This document shows, in pieces, positions 1 through 6,722 of a stretch of 15,966 bases of DNA. The stretch spans positions 1 to 15,966 of the forward strand of contig CAKZIX010000207.1 of assembly GCA_936936565.1 (NCBI GenBank), read 5' to 3'. The stretch comes from an uncultured Nocardiaceae bacterium (lineage in GTDB: Bacteria > Actinomycetota > Actinomycetes > Mycobacteriales > Mycobacteriaceae). Every line of letters begins with the position of its first letter. Position 1 is the stretch's first letter. The notes under the pieces were generated by a model. It saw nothing but the letters and a program-made list of their open reading frames with translations, was not told the DNA's origin and did no database searches. A program made the translations under genes and the position numbers.

Positions 1-7
1 CCGGGGG

Positions 8-150
<143 letters not shown>

Positions 151-287
151 CCGAAGATCTCGCCACATCTGGAGTCTTACACAACACGCGCGCTACCCAT
201 GATGCATTTCCGCATCACATGGCAGCGCGCAGCGCCAAGTTAACCCCAGAGTCTTCAGTGTACGGCACGAGTGTCCCTGGATCGAAA
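151..287. other. hadAB to tRNA-Trp interval, no gene (hadC absent)
   Basis: This stretch separates the fused had gene from the tRNA-Trp fragment. I see no conserved coding frame and no trace of HadC sequence. A weak dyad TGATGC/GCATCA occurs at 200-205/212-217; it has no T-run and I cannot assign it a function. The tRNA-Trp promoter should lie here, but no convincing -35/-10 pair stands out. Confidence 0.6.
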
Positions 288-1349
288 TCAGGCGAGCTGC
301 ACCGTCGCGGTGGCTCGGCCGAAGATCCGCTTGCCCTCGCACTTGGCGATGATCGCGACCACGGCGGTCTTGTTCTGCGGGTCCATCGACTTGATCTTGC
401 CGCTGTACTCGATCTCGGCGGCCTTGTGCGGGTCGACGTACGCCGGGCTGGTGAACCGGACGTTGTACTCCCGAACCGCGCCCGGATCCTGCAGCCACTG
501 CGTGACGAAGCCGGCCCCCAGGCCCATGGTCAACATGCCGTGCGCCACCGGGCCGCGCAGGCCGACCAGCTTGGCAACCTCGTCGCTGTAGTGGATCGGG
601 TTCGGGTCGCCCGCGACACCGGCGTAGTTCACGACGTCACCGCGCGTCAGCCGCACCACGCGCACAGGCAGTTCGTCCCCCACGGCTACGGAATCGAAAG
701 CGGGCACCACCGAGGCCAGCGGGCCCGGCGCCACCCGCTCCGCGGACACGGGCGGGCGCGGCGCGGGCGAGCTCAGCGACTTCGGCAGATGCTTGGGATC
801 CTCGCCGAACCCGTGCATGATCACGTCTTTGATGGCGTGCTCGAGGCTCGGATCGATCTCGGCGCCGCTGCGGCCGACCAGCGTGGTGTAGGTGGTCTGC
901 ACCAGCTCGTCGCGCTGATTGGTGACGATGTTCTTCGTGACGATCATGTCGGCGCCCGGCGCGCGCCGGAAGGAGTCCAAGAACACGTCACAGGTGATCT
1001 GATCGCCCACCTGGATCGGCTTGTGGAACTCCAGCACCTGATCGACCTGCATGATCTGGCTGGGGTCGTAGCCGGTGACGACCGTGTCGAACAACTTGCG
1101 CTGAGCCAGTATCCCGATCAACGAGATGAACGTCAGCGGGGCGATCAGGCCGTCGTAACCGAGCTCCTGCGCCGCCGTCTCGTCCCAGTGCGCGGGATGG
1201 TAGTCCTGGACCGCGCGAGCGTACTCGCGGATCTTCTCGCGGCCGACCTCGTAGTAGTCGTCGACTCGATAGTGGTGACCCACCATTGCTTCCGCATGGG
1301 CTGCCGGGTCGAAAGGCTCGCTGTCGGCCGAAACACCGTCGTTCGTCAC
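288..1349 (-). CDS. hadAB: Fused (3R)-hydroxyacyl-ACP dehydratase HadA-HadB
   Basis: This 353-residue protein joins the two subunits of the FAS-II dehydratase that removes water from 3-hydroxyacyl-AcpM during mycolic acid chain elongation. Residues about 21-165 match HadA, the non-catalytic hot-dog subunit with the YEV-REKIREYA and QVDQVL blocks. Residues about 166-213 are a proline/serine-rich linker. Residues about 214-353 match HadB and carry the hydratase-2 signature GDPNPIH with the catalytic pair D248 and H253. In M. tuberculosis hadA and hadB are separate genes of about 158 and 142 codons; here the frame is open across the junction. The GTG start at 1349 is supported by TAGATT seven bases upstream, a leaderless-type -10; ATG at residue 22 is an alternative. 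rpmG lies upstream, as in M. tuberculosis, but hadC is missing downstream. Confidence 0.93.
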   Translation of the reverse strand: MTNDGVSADSEPFDPAAHAEAMVGHHYRVDDYYEVGREKIREYARAVQDYHPAHWDETAAQELGYDGLIAPLTFISLIGILAQRKLFDTVVTGYDPSQIMQVDQVLEFHKPIQVGDQITCDVFLDSFRRAPGADMIVTKNIVTNQRDELVQTTYTTLVGRSGAEIDPSLEHAIKDVIMHGFGEDPKHLPKSLSSPAPRPPVSAERVAPGPLASVVPAFDSVAVGDELPVRVVRLTRGDVVNYAGVAGDPNPIHYSDEVAKLVGLRGPVAHGMLTMGLGAGFVTQWLQDPGAVREYNVRFTSPAYVDPHKAAEIEYSGKIKSMDPQNKTAVVAIIAKCEGKRIFGRATATVQLA

Positions 1350-1356
1350 GGGCGGA

Positions 1357-1362
1357 AATCTA
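1357..1362 (-). promoter_or_regulatory. Leaderless-type -10 box of hadAB
   Basis: TAGATT on the minus strand, followed by exactly 7 nt and then the GTG start codon at 1349. This is the TANNNT spacing expected for a mycobacterial transcript that begins at its start codon. There is no Shine-Dalgarno sequence at this start, which supports the reading. Inferred from sequence pattern only. Confidence 0.5.
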
Positions 1363-1477
1363 CCTGTCTGCTGGCGCCGCGACGCTGGCGCATCGCGGCA
1401 ATGAACTCTCGGTCACATCGTCGAGTGCAACGAGCCGCGACCTGCTTGCGTTGAAAGGCGCCGCACAGGCGGAAGGA

Positions 1478-1648
1478 CTAGCGCGATTCCTTGTGCGCCT
1501 TGTGCGTGCCGCAGTTCGGGCAGAACTTCTTCAGCTCCAAGCGATCCGGGTCGTTGCGCCGGTTCTTCTTGGTGATGTAGTTGCGGTGCTTGCACGACTC
1601 GCAGGCCAAGGTGATCTTGGGCCGAATGTCGGTGGACTTCGCGGCCAC
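1478..1648 (-). CDS. rpmG: 50S ribosomal protein L33, zinc-binding (C+) form
   Basis: A 56-residue L33 of the large ribosomal subunit. It has two CxxC pairs (CESC near residues 16-19 and CPNC near 43-46), which form a zinc ribbon, so this is the C+ paralogue rather than the zinc-free stress form. The sequence closely follows RpmG2 of M. tuberculosis (KITLACE-CKHRNYITKKNR block). The GTG start is chosen because AAGAAGG lies about 7 nt upstream and family length is about 55 residues; a longer in-frame reading to 1717 has no support. It follows tRNA-Met and precedes hadAB, the conserved mycobacterial order. Confidence 0.95.
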   Translation of the reverse strand: MAAKSTDIRPKITLACESCKHRNYITKKNRRNDPDRLELKKFCPNCGTHKAHKESR

Positions 1649-1720
1649 GGCGTTGCCTTCTTTCCGGTCAAGTAACTGTCGGGGCGAGCTTGCCTGGCTG
1701 GCACTGGGCGCGCCCATCGT

Positions 1721-1745
1721 CGTAGCTCCGCTCGCGGGAGCTACG
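1721..1745 (-). terminator. Stem-loop between tRNA-Met and rpmG
   Basis: Perfect 9-bp inverted repeat CGTAGCTCC/GGAGCTACG (1721-1729 and 1737-1745) with a 7-nt loop, starting 8 nt after the 3' end of tRNA-Met. There is no T-run on the minus-strand side, so it is either a U-less mycobacterial terminator or a processing hairpin separating the tRNA from the rpmG message. A second short palindrome, TGGGCGCGCCCA, follows at 1705-1716. Confidence 0.5.
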
Positions 1746-1752
1746 GACGTTG

Positions 1753-1825
1753 TAGCGATGGCCGGACTTGAACCGGCGACACAACGATTATGAGTCGTTT
1801 GCTCTACCGACTGAGCTACACCGCC
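1753..1825 (-). tRNA. metT: tRNA-Met (CAT anticodon)
   Basis: A 73-nt cloverleaf. Acceptor GGCGGTG pairs with CATCGCT through two G-U wobbles, the D-arm is GCTC/GAGC, and the anticodon loop CTCATAA gives CAT. The T-arm is GCCGG-TTCAAGT-CCGGC. The imperfectly paired first position could suggest an initiator, but the anticodon stem ACGAC/ATCGT lacks the three G-C pairs typical of initiators and the first pair is a wobble rather than a mismatch, so elongator Met is preferred. The CCA end is not encoded. It sits between tRNA-Thr and rpmG. Confidence 0.93.
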
Positions 1826-1910
1826 ACGGGGCTACGGCAATCGAACGTCACCGCCAGCAGTGAACTCTGCCCTCGCGACAGGCTCCGCTCGGTGTGCCGT
1901 AACTCCGGCG

Positions 1911-1983
1911 AGCCCCCTAACGGAATCGAACCGTTGACCTTTTCCTTACCATGGAAACGCTCTGCCGACTGAGCTAAGGGGGC
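1911..1983 (-). tRNA. thrT: tRNA-Thr (GGT anticodon)
   Basis: A 73-nt cloverleaf with perfect acceptor pairing GCCCCCT/AGGGGGC, D-arm GCTC/GAGC, anticodon loop ATGGTAA (anticodon GGT, reading ACC/ACU) and a TTCGATT T-loop; discriminator T. Probably transcribed with tRNA-Met about 85 bp downstream, from the promoter proposed at 2022-2051. Confidence 0.96.
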
Positions 1984-2021
1984 ATGGCTTCGACACACCG
2001 GGGCGCGTTGAAGCCTTGTAG

Positions 2022-2051
2022 AGGTTACACACTCAGCGCGCTCCACACCAA
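2022..2051 (-). promoter_or_regulatory. Candidate promoter of the tRNA-Thr/tRNA-Met unit
   Basis: On the minus strand TTGGTG (2046-2051), an 18-bp spacer and TAACCT (2022-2027) form a plausible SigA-type promoter about 40 bp before the 5' end of tRNA-Thr. The -10 fits TANNNT; the -35 matches only TTG. The rest of 1984-2232 holds no gene. It has one clear 9-bp hairpin GTTTGCGCC/GGCGCAAAC at 2156-2164/2175-2183 with a 10-nt loop and no T-run. Confidence 0.4.
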
Positions 2052-2232
2052 ATGCGGTGTTGGATGGCCTCGCTGCGCTCGGCGGGTGGGGCGACTTCGA
2101 CGGCCCTCGCCGCGCTCGTTGGCTGGTCGGCAGGAGTTCGCGCCCCGAAATGTCGGTTTGCGCCTCCGATTGCGGGCGCAAACTGCGAAAGCACGCGCGA
2201 ATCGGCCGCGATGGGTGGTGCGACGCAACGCA

Positions 2233-2276
2233 AAAGACCCCCGTGGGCTGCATCGGTGCAGCTCACAGGGGTCTTT
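2233..2276 (-). terminator. Intrinsic terminator of tRNA-Tyr
   Basis: A long hairpin starts 8 nt past the tRNA-Tyr 3' end. AAAGACCCC (2233-2241) pairs with GGGGTCTTT (2268-2276), and the inner arms GTGGGCTGCA/TGCAGCTCAC pair with one G-U around a TCGG loop. On the minus strand the stem runs into TTTT, so this is a classical factor-independent terminator. The symmetrical A/T flanks could also let it act on the plus strand. It isolates tRNA-Tyr from the tRNA-Thr unit. Confidence 0.85.
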
Positions 2277-2283
2277 CCCGGCG

Positions 2284-2365
2284 TGGCGGGTGTAGGATTC
2301 GAACCTACGTAGGCAAAGCCGACGGATTTACAGTCCGCTCCCATTGGCCGCTCGGGCAACCCGCC
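2284..2365 (-). tRNA. tyrT: tRNA-Tyr (GTA anticodon)
   Basis: An 82-nt type II tRNA. Acceptor GGCGGGT/ACCCGCC pairs perfectly, the anticodon loop CTGTAAA gives GTA, a long variable arm (about CGGCTTTGCC) is present, and the T-loop is TTCGAAT; discriminator A. It is transcribed from its own promoter at 2391-2418 and ends at the hairpin 2233-2276. Confidence 0.96.
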
Positions 2366-2390
2366 GCGTGCGATGAACGCGTTTGGCAGG

Positions 2391-2418
2391 ATACTACGAA
2401 CACCATCCCCTGATGCAA
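2391..2418 (-). promoter_or_regulatory. Promoter of tRNA-Tyr
   Basis: On the minus strand TTGCAT (2413-2418), a 16-bp spacer and TAGTAT (2391-2396) give a good SigA-type promoter with a predicted start near 2384, about 19 nt before the mature tRNA 5' end. It lies in the divergent interval shared with yajQ. Confidence 0.6.
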
Positions 2419-2442
2419 ACCGCGAGGTTAGGAGTCCAACGC

Positions 2443-2934
2443 GTGGCCGATTCGTCGTTCGACGTCGTGAGCAAGGTCGATCGTCAGGAAGTCGACAACG
2501 CCCTGCAGCAGGCCGCCAAGGAGCTGTCGCAGCGCTACGACTTCCGCGGCACCGACGCCGCGATCAAGTGGTCCGGCGAGGAGGCCGTGGTGCTCGAGGC
2601 CAACAGCGAAGACCGGGTGCAGGCCGCGCTGGACGTCTTCAAGGAGAAGCTGATCCGGCGTGATGTTTCCCTCAAAGCGTTCGACGCCGGCGAGCCCGCC
2701 GCGTCCGGCAAGGTGTACAAGATCACAGGCAGCCTGGTGCAGGGCATCTCCACCGAGAACGCCAAGAAGATCTCCAAGATCATCCGTGAGGCGGGCCCCA
2801 AGGGCGTGAAGGCGCAGATCCAGGGCGAGGAGCTGCGGGTGAGCAGCAAGAAGCGCGACGATCTGCAGGCCGTCATCGCGCTGCTGAAGAACTCCGATCT
2901 CGACATCGCGCTGCAGTTCGTGAACTACCGCTAG
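2443..2934 (+). CDS. yajQ: YajQ-family (UPF0234) nucleotide-binding protein
   Basis: A 163-residue cytoplasmic protein of the YajQ family, two ferredoxin-like domains that bind nucleotides or RNA; family members in Xanthomonas and Pseudomonas have been reported as cyclic-di-GMP effectors. Diagnostic stretches are the N-terminal SSFDVVSKVDRQEVDNA, the middle RYDFRGTDAAIKW and the C-terminal ALQFVNYR. The GTG at 2443 is chosen because AGGAG lies 8 nt upstream and it gives the normal family length (about 163); an upstream in-frame ATG at 2383 overlaps the tRNA-Tyr promoter. The ortholog in M. tuberculosis is Rv0566c. Its stop codon directly abuts the stop of convergent htpX. Function in this organism is not shown by the sequence. 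Confidence 0.95.
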   Translation: MADSSFDVVSKVDRQEVDNALQQAAKELSQRYDFRGTDAAIKWSGEEAVVLEANSEDRVQAALDVFKEKLIRRDVSLKAFDAGEPAASGKVYKITGSLVQGISTENAKKISKIIREAGPKGVKAQIQGEELRVSSKKRDDLQAVIALLKNSDLDIALQFVNYR

Positions 2935-3798
2935 CTATTCGCCGGCCATCGCTTCCAGACGGGTGATCCGCTCGGCCATCGGCGGGTGCGTGGTGAACAT
3001 GCGCGCCAGCCGGTCGCCGGGCCGGAACGGGTTCGCGATCATGAGGTGCGATTGGGCGGCCAGCCGCGGCTCCGGCGGCAGCGGCGCCGCCGCGACCCCG
3101 GCATCGAGTTTGCGTAACGCCGAGGCCAGGGCCAACGGGTCACCGGTGAGTTCGGCACCGGATCGGTCGGCCTGGAATTCCCGCGACCGCGAGACAGCCA
3201 GTTTGATCAGCGTCGCCGCGATCGGCCCGAGCAGCGACACCGCCACGATCGCGAACGGGTTGGCGTTGTTGTCGCGCCCGCCGAACAGCGAGGCGAAGAA
3301 CGCCAGATTGGCCAGCCCGGAGATCACCGCGGCCAGCGCGCCGGCGATCGACGAGATCAGGATGTCGCGGTTGTACACGTGCGACAGCTCGTGGCCGAGG
3401 ACCGCGCGCAGCTCGCGTTCGTCGAGGAGCTGCAGGATCCCGCTGGTGCAGCACACCGCGGCGTGGCGCGGGTTGCGCCCGGTGGCGAACGCGTTGGGCG
3501 CGTTCGTCGGTGAGATGTACAGCCGCGGCATGGGCTGCCGTGCGGCATTGGCCAGTTCACGCACGATCCGGTAGATCACGGGTGCCTCGACCTCGGTGAT
3601 CGGCATGGCCCGCATGGCCCGCAGCGCGATCTTGTCGCTGTTGAAATACGCCCAGGCGTTCATCCCGACGCCCGCGACGACCGCGAGCCCGAGGATCATC
3701 GGGCTGCGAAACAGCGCCCCGGCCAGGACGATCAGCCCGGACAGGCCGACGAGCAGCGCAAAGGTCTTCAACCCATTTGCTGTGCCGTGGCTGTGCAT
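2935..3798 (-). CDS. htpX: HtpX membrane zinc metalloprotease
   Basis: A 287-residue M48B protease that degrades damaged membrane proteins. The HEXXH zinc motif is HELSH at 136-140, with the likely third ligand E207 in the SREFQAD motif. Hydrophobic segments at about 12-30, 34-51, 150-172 and 183-203 fit the family topology. The sequence follows HtpX of M. tuberculosis (Rv0563) closely, including RNPRHAAVCCTSGI. It lies 62 bp downstream of grcC1 on the same strand and is probably co-transcribed; no strong Shine-Dalgarno precedes the ATG at 3798. TAG stops of yajQ and htpX are back to back with no terminator between them. Confidence 0.95.
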   Translation of the reverse strand: MHSHGTANGLKTFALLVGLSGLIVLAGALFRSPMILGLAVVAGVGMNAWAYFNSDKIALRAMRAMPITEVEAPVIYRIVRELANAARQPMPRLYISPTNAPNAFATGRNPRHAAVCCTSGILQLLDERELRAVLGHELSHVYNRDILISSIAGALAAVISGLANLAFFASLFGGRDNNANPFAIVAVSLLGPIAATLIKLAVSRSREFQADRSGAELTGDPLALASALRKLDAGVAAAPLPPEPRLAAQSHLMIANPFRPGDRLARMFTTHPPMAERITRLEAMAGE

Positions 3799-3860
3799 AT
3801 CTGTTCAACGATCGTGGGTTCCCAGCAGCATTCCCGCCGCTGCGCCGCGCCGCGACGGAC

Positions 3861-4868
3861 TCAGCGCACCCTGGCGATGGTGAAGTCGACGAGCCGGGTG
3901 AGGGCGTCGTTGCCGGGCCCCTGCGGCAGCTGGGCGAGTTCGGTGCGGGCCAACTCGGCGTATCCGGCCAGCTTCTGCTTGGCCGCGACCATGCCCTGCG
4001 AGGCGCCGAGCAGCGCGATGGCTTCGGCGACCGCGGCGTCCGTTTCCACCGGCTGGGCCAGCAGTTCACGCAGCCGGTCCGCGCCGGGGCCCTGCTCGGT
4101 GAGTGCGTACAGCACGGGCAGTGTGTGCACGCCCTCGCGCAGGTCGGTGCCCGGAGTCTTGCCCGACAGCTCGGTGTCGGAGGAGATGTCGATGATGTCG
4201 TCGGAGATCTGGAAGGCCGTGCCGATCAGATCACCCAGGCGGGCCAGCCGTTCGACGTCGTCGGGGGCGGCGCCGGAGAAGATGGCGCCGAAGCGGCCGG
4301 AGGTGCCGATGAGCGAACCCGTCTTTTCCCAGATGACCTTCAGGTAGTGCTCGACCGGGTCCTGTTTCTGCTTGGCGCCCACCGTTTCGCGCATCTGACC
4401 GGTGACCAGGGCGGCGAACGTTTCGGCGATGATCCGGACCGCGTCGGGCCCGAGGGTGGACACCAGGCGCGAGGCGTGCGCGAACAGATAGTCCCCGGCC
4501 AGGATGGCGACGTTGTTGCCCCAGCGCGCGTTGGCGCTCTGGGCGCCGCGACGCATCGGCGCCTCGTCCATGACGTCGTCGTGGTACAGCGTGGCGAGGT
4601 GGATCAGTTCCACGACGGTGGCGGCGGTGACGACCGCCGGATCCTGTGCCTTGGGTCCGAGCTGGGCGGTGAGCAGCGTGAACATCGGGCGGAACCGCTT
4701 GCCGCCCGCGCGCGTCAGATGCAGTGCCGCCTCGGTCAGGAAATCCTCGCCGTCGGACAACTCGGACACCAGCAGCTGCTCGACCTCTTCGAGGCCGGTC
4801 CGGACCGCGGCCGCCACCTCGGCATCTCCGAGGTCGACGCCGCCGACGATCGTGCTCTCTTCCGTCAC
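3861..4868 (-). CDS. grcC1: Polyprenyl diphosphate synthase GrcC1
   Basis: A 335-residue trans-prenyltransferase that elongates farnesyl/geranylgeranyl diphosphate with isopentenyl diphosphate; by position it most likely makes the menaquinone side chain. It has the GGKRFRP substrate loop (55-61), the first aspartate-rich motif DDVMD (97-101) and the second DDIID (223-227), all intact. The neighbouring order matches M. tuberculosis Rv0561c-Rv0562-Rv0563 (menJ, grcC1, htpX) apart from the inserted tetR/AKR pair. The GTG start at 4868 has TAGGTT exactly 7 nt upstream, pointing to a leaderless transcript; AAGGA just before the start is too close to be a normal ribosome site. Chain length of the product cannot be read from sequence alone. 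Confidence 0.94.
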   Translation of the reverse strand: MTEESTIVGGVDLGDAEVAAAVRTGLEEVEQLLVSELSDGEDFLTEAALHLTRAGGKRFRPMFTLLTAQLGPKAQDPAVVTAATVVELIHLATLYHDDVMDEAPMRRGAQSANARWGNNVAILAGDYLFAHASRLVSTLGPDAVRIIAETFAALVTGQMRETVGAKQKQDPVEHYLKVIWEKTGSLIGTSGRFGAIFSGAAPDDVERLARLGDLIGTAFQISDDIIDISSDTELSGKTPGTDLREGVHTLPVLYALTEQGPGADRLRELLAQPVETDAAVAEAIALLGASQGMVAAKQKLAGYAELARTELAQLPQGPGNDALTRLVDFTIARVR

Positions 4869-4875
4869 GTCCTTG

Positions 4876-4881
4876 AACCTA
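4876..4881 (-). promoter_or_regulatory. Leaderless-type -10 box of grcC1
   Basis: TAGGTT on the minus strand, 7 nt before the GTG start. It has the same sequence as the proposed -10 of menG (11920-11925), which might reflect co-ordinate expression of two menaquinone genes or simply the common hexamer. Confidence 0.5.
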
Positions 4882-4949
4882 GCGTCTCGGCTCGGCGGCG
4901 GCGCAACGGCTGCGACATTTGTCTCGTTGGCCGTGGTGACGCGGACGGT

Positions 4950-5570
4950 TCAGCGGTCGGCCGAAACGAACACCCCGGCCTGCGCGGCGGCTATCGCGGC
5001 GGCCGCCGCCCGCAGTGCGGCGGGCTCGTCGGGCGCGCTGCCGGTGGTGAGCAGCCGGTAGTAGAGCGGCGCGGACACCGCGCGCACGACATCGTCGGCG
5101 TCGGTGCCGTCGGGTAGTTCACCGCGCGCCACGGCCTCGCGTACGCAGGGCGACCATTCGTCGATGCGGGTGCGGTAGAAGCGGTTCAGGGCGGCCGCCG
5201 TCGCCGCGTCGTGGGTGGCCGCGGCGATGATCGCGGTGAACAGGCGGCCCTGGCGCGGATCGGCGAGCGTGCGCGCGACCAGGGTGGCGTTCGCCTCCAG
5301 GTCGCCGCGCAGCGAGCCGGTGTGCGTGCGCGGCAACGACGTGACCGCCATGTGCTCGAGCAGGTCGGCGACGAGCCCGGGCACCGTGGCCCAGCGCCGG
5401 TACACCGTGGTGCGCCCGACGTCGGCACGGCGCGCTACTGCCGCCACATCCAATGCCGCAAGGCCCTTGTCGACGAGCTCGGCGGCGGTGGCGTCGAGCA
5501 CGGCAGCGCGTACGCGCGCCGAGCGCCCGCCGGGCCGACGCGCCGGCGGCGTCTGCGCTCTGTGCTCCAT
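4950..5570 (-). CDS. TetR-family transcriptional repressor
   Basis: A 206-residue regulator. The N-terminal helix-turn-helix (about residues 20-65, with the recognition region RRADVGRTTVYRRW) is typical TetR; the C-terminal domain (about 75-200) is the ligand/dimer part, alanine-rich and not assignable to a ligand. The ATG at 5570 has AGGAG 7 nt upstream. It is divergent from an aldo-keto reductase with 75 bp between the starts, and that interval contains a palindrome suited to a TetR dimer, so it probably represses the reductase gene and itself. It sits between grcC1 and menJ, which are close neighbours in M. tuberculosis, so the tetR/AKR pair appears to be a lineage-specific insertion. Confidence 0.92.
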   Translation of the reverse strand: MEHRAQTPPARRPGGRSARVRAAVLDATAAELVDKGLAALDVAAVARRADVGRTTVYRRWATVPGLVADLLEHMAVTSLPRTHTGSLRGDLEANATLVARTLADPRQGRLFTAIIAAATHDAATAAALNRFYRTRIDEWSPCVREAVARGELPDGTDADDVVRAVSAPLYYRLLTTGSAPDEPAALRAAAAAIAAAQAGVFVSADR

Positions 5571-5602
5571 GCGGCTCCTCTCGCGAGTTTCGTCAAGTAT
5601 CG

Positions 5603-5621
5603 GTACCGTTCTTAACGGAAC
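5603..5621. promoter_or_regulatory. Palindromic operator between tetR and the AKR gene
   Basis: GTaCCGTTcttAACGGaAC: perfect inner arms CCGTT/AACGG around CTT, extended by GT/AC beyond one mismatched pair. It lies just upstream of TACAGT (5622-5627), a possible -10 of the reductase gene, and would also cover the tetR promoter on the other strand. One bound TetR dimer could therefore shut both genes. Confidence 0.65.
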
Positions 5622-5645
5622 TACAGTCCCATTAAGGAGTTCACG

Positions 5646-6680
5646 ATGGAATACCGCAGACTCGGCGCGTCCGGGCTCGAGGTCCCGGCCCTCGCGTTCG
5701 GCGCCGGCACGTTCGGCGGTCACGGGCCGCTGTTCTCGGAATGGGGCAACACCGACGCCGCGGCCGCGCGGCGGCTCGTCGACATCTGCCTCGACGCGGG
5801 CGTCACGCTGTTCGACACCGCCGACGTCTATTCCGACGGCGCCTCCGAGGAAATCCTGGGCGCGGCGATCAAGGGCCGCCGCGATCGTGTCCTCGTCTCG
5901 ACCAAGTCCGGCTTGCCGACCGGCGACGGACCCTCCGATGCCGGTACCTCGCGTGCGCGGTTGATCACCTCGGTGGAGCGGGCGCTGCGCCGGCTCGGCA
6001 CCGACTACATCGATCTGTTCCAGCTGCACGCCTTCGACGCGCGCACACCGATCGAGGAGACCGTCGCCGCGCTCGCAGACTTGGTGCGGGCGGGCAAGAT
6101 TCGCTACCTCGGGGTGTCCAACTTCGCCGGCTGGCAGCTGATGAAGTCGCTCGCGGCCGCCGACCGGCACGGCCATCCGCGCTACGTGGCCCACCAGGTG
6201 TACTACTCGCTGGTCGGGCGCGACTACGAATGGGAACTGCTGCCGCTCGGGCTCGATCAGGGGGTCGGGGCGCTGGTGTGGAGTCCGCTGGGCTGGGGCC
6301 GGCTCACCGGAAAGGTCCGGCGCGGCCAGCCGTTGCCGGCCAAGAGCCGGCTGCACAAGACGGCCGATGCCGGGCCGCCGGTCACCGACGCCCTCCTGTT
6401 CGACGTCGTCGATGCGCTCGACGACGTCGCCCGCGAGACCGGCAAGACGATCCCGCAGATCGCGATCGCCTGGCTGCTCACCCGCCCGACGGTGTCGTCG
6501 GTCATCGTCGGTGCGCGGTCGGAGACACAGTTGCGCGAGAACCTGGGCGCGACCGGCTGGCACCTTGCGCCCGAGCACCGCGCGCGGCTCGATGCCGCCA
6601 GCGCCCGCACCGCGCCCTACCCGTACTTTCCGTATCAGCGGCAGGAGGGCTTCGCCCGGCTGAATCCACCGGCCGCGTAA
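5646..6680 (+). CDS. Aldo-keto reductase
   Basis: A 344-residue NADPH-dependent oxidoreductase with the (beta/alpha)8 barrel of the AKR superfamily. The catalytic tetrad is complete: D57 and Y62 (DTADVYSDG), K87 (STKSG) and H128 (QLHAFD). The C-terminal IIVGAR-like segment (VIVGARSETQLREN) binds the cofactor phosphate. The sequence resembles the potassium-channel-beta/YajO-like AKRs. AAGGAG lies 7 nt before the ATG. It is divergent from the TetR gene and most likely its main target. Substrate unknown; electrophile or xenobiotic aldehyde reduction is a guess from the regulator pairing. The gene ends 42 bp before menJ. Confidence 0.93.
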   Translation: MEYRRLGASGLEVPALAFGAGTFGGHGPLFSEWGNTDAAAARRLVDICLDAGVTLFDTADVYSDGASEEILGAAIKGRRDRVLVSTKSGLPTGDGPSDAGTSRARLITSVERALRRLGTDYIDLFQLHAFDARTPIEETVAALADLVRAGKIRYLGVSNFAGWQLMKSLAAADRHGHPRYVAHQVYYSLVGRDYEWELLPLGLDQGVGALVWSPLGWGRLTGKVRRGQPLPAKSRLHKTADAGPPVTDALLFDVVDALDDVARETGKTIPQIAIAWLLTRPTVSSVIVGARSETQLRENLGATGWHLAPEHRARLDAASARTAPYPYFPYQRQEGFARLNPPAA

Positions 6681-6722
6681 CGGCTGCGCAGCGCGGTCGT
6701 CGGCTTCTGCCAAGATGGGCTC

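Noticed and set aside
219..1454. A 411-codon plus-strand frame opposite hadAB.
   Set aside because: Low-complexity Arg/His/Asp-rich translation antisense to a clear HadA-HadB protein; no motif or ribosome site.
2156..2183. Hairpin GTTTGCGCC/GGCGCAAAC as an insertion-sequence end.
   Set aside because: No partner end, no transposase remnant and no target duplication nearby; left as an unexplained hairpin.
3777..5117. A 446-codon plus-strand frame opposite grcC1.
   Set aside because: Antisense shadow of grcC1, which has all prenyltransferase motifs.
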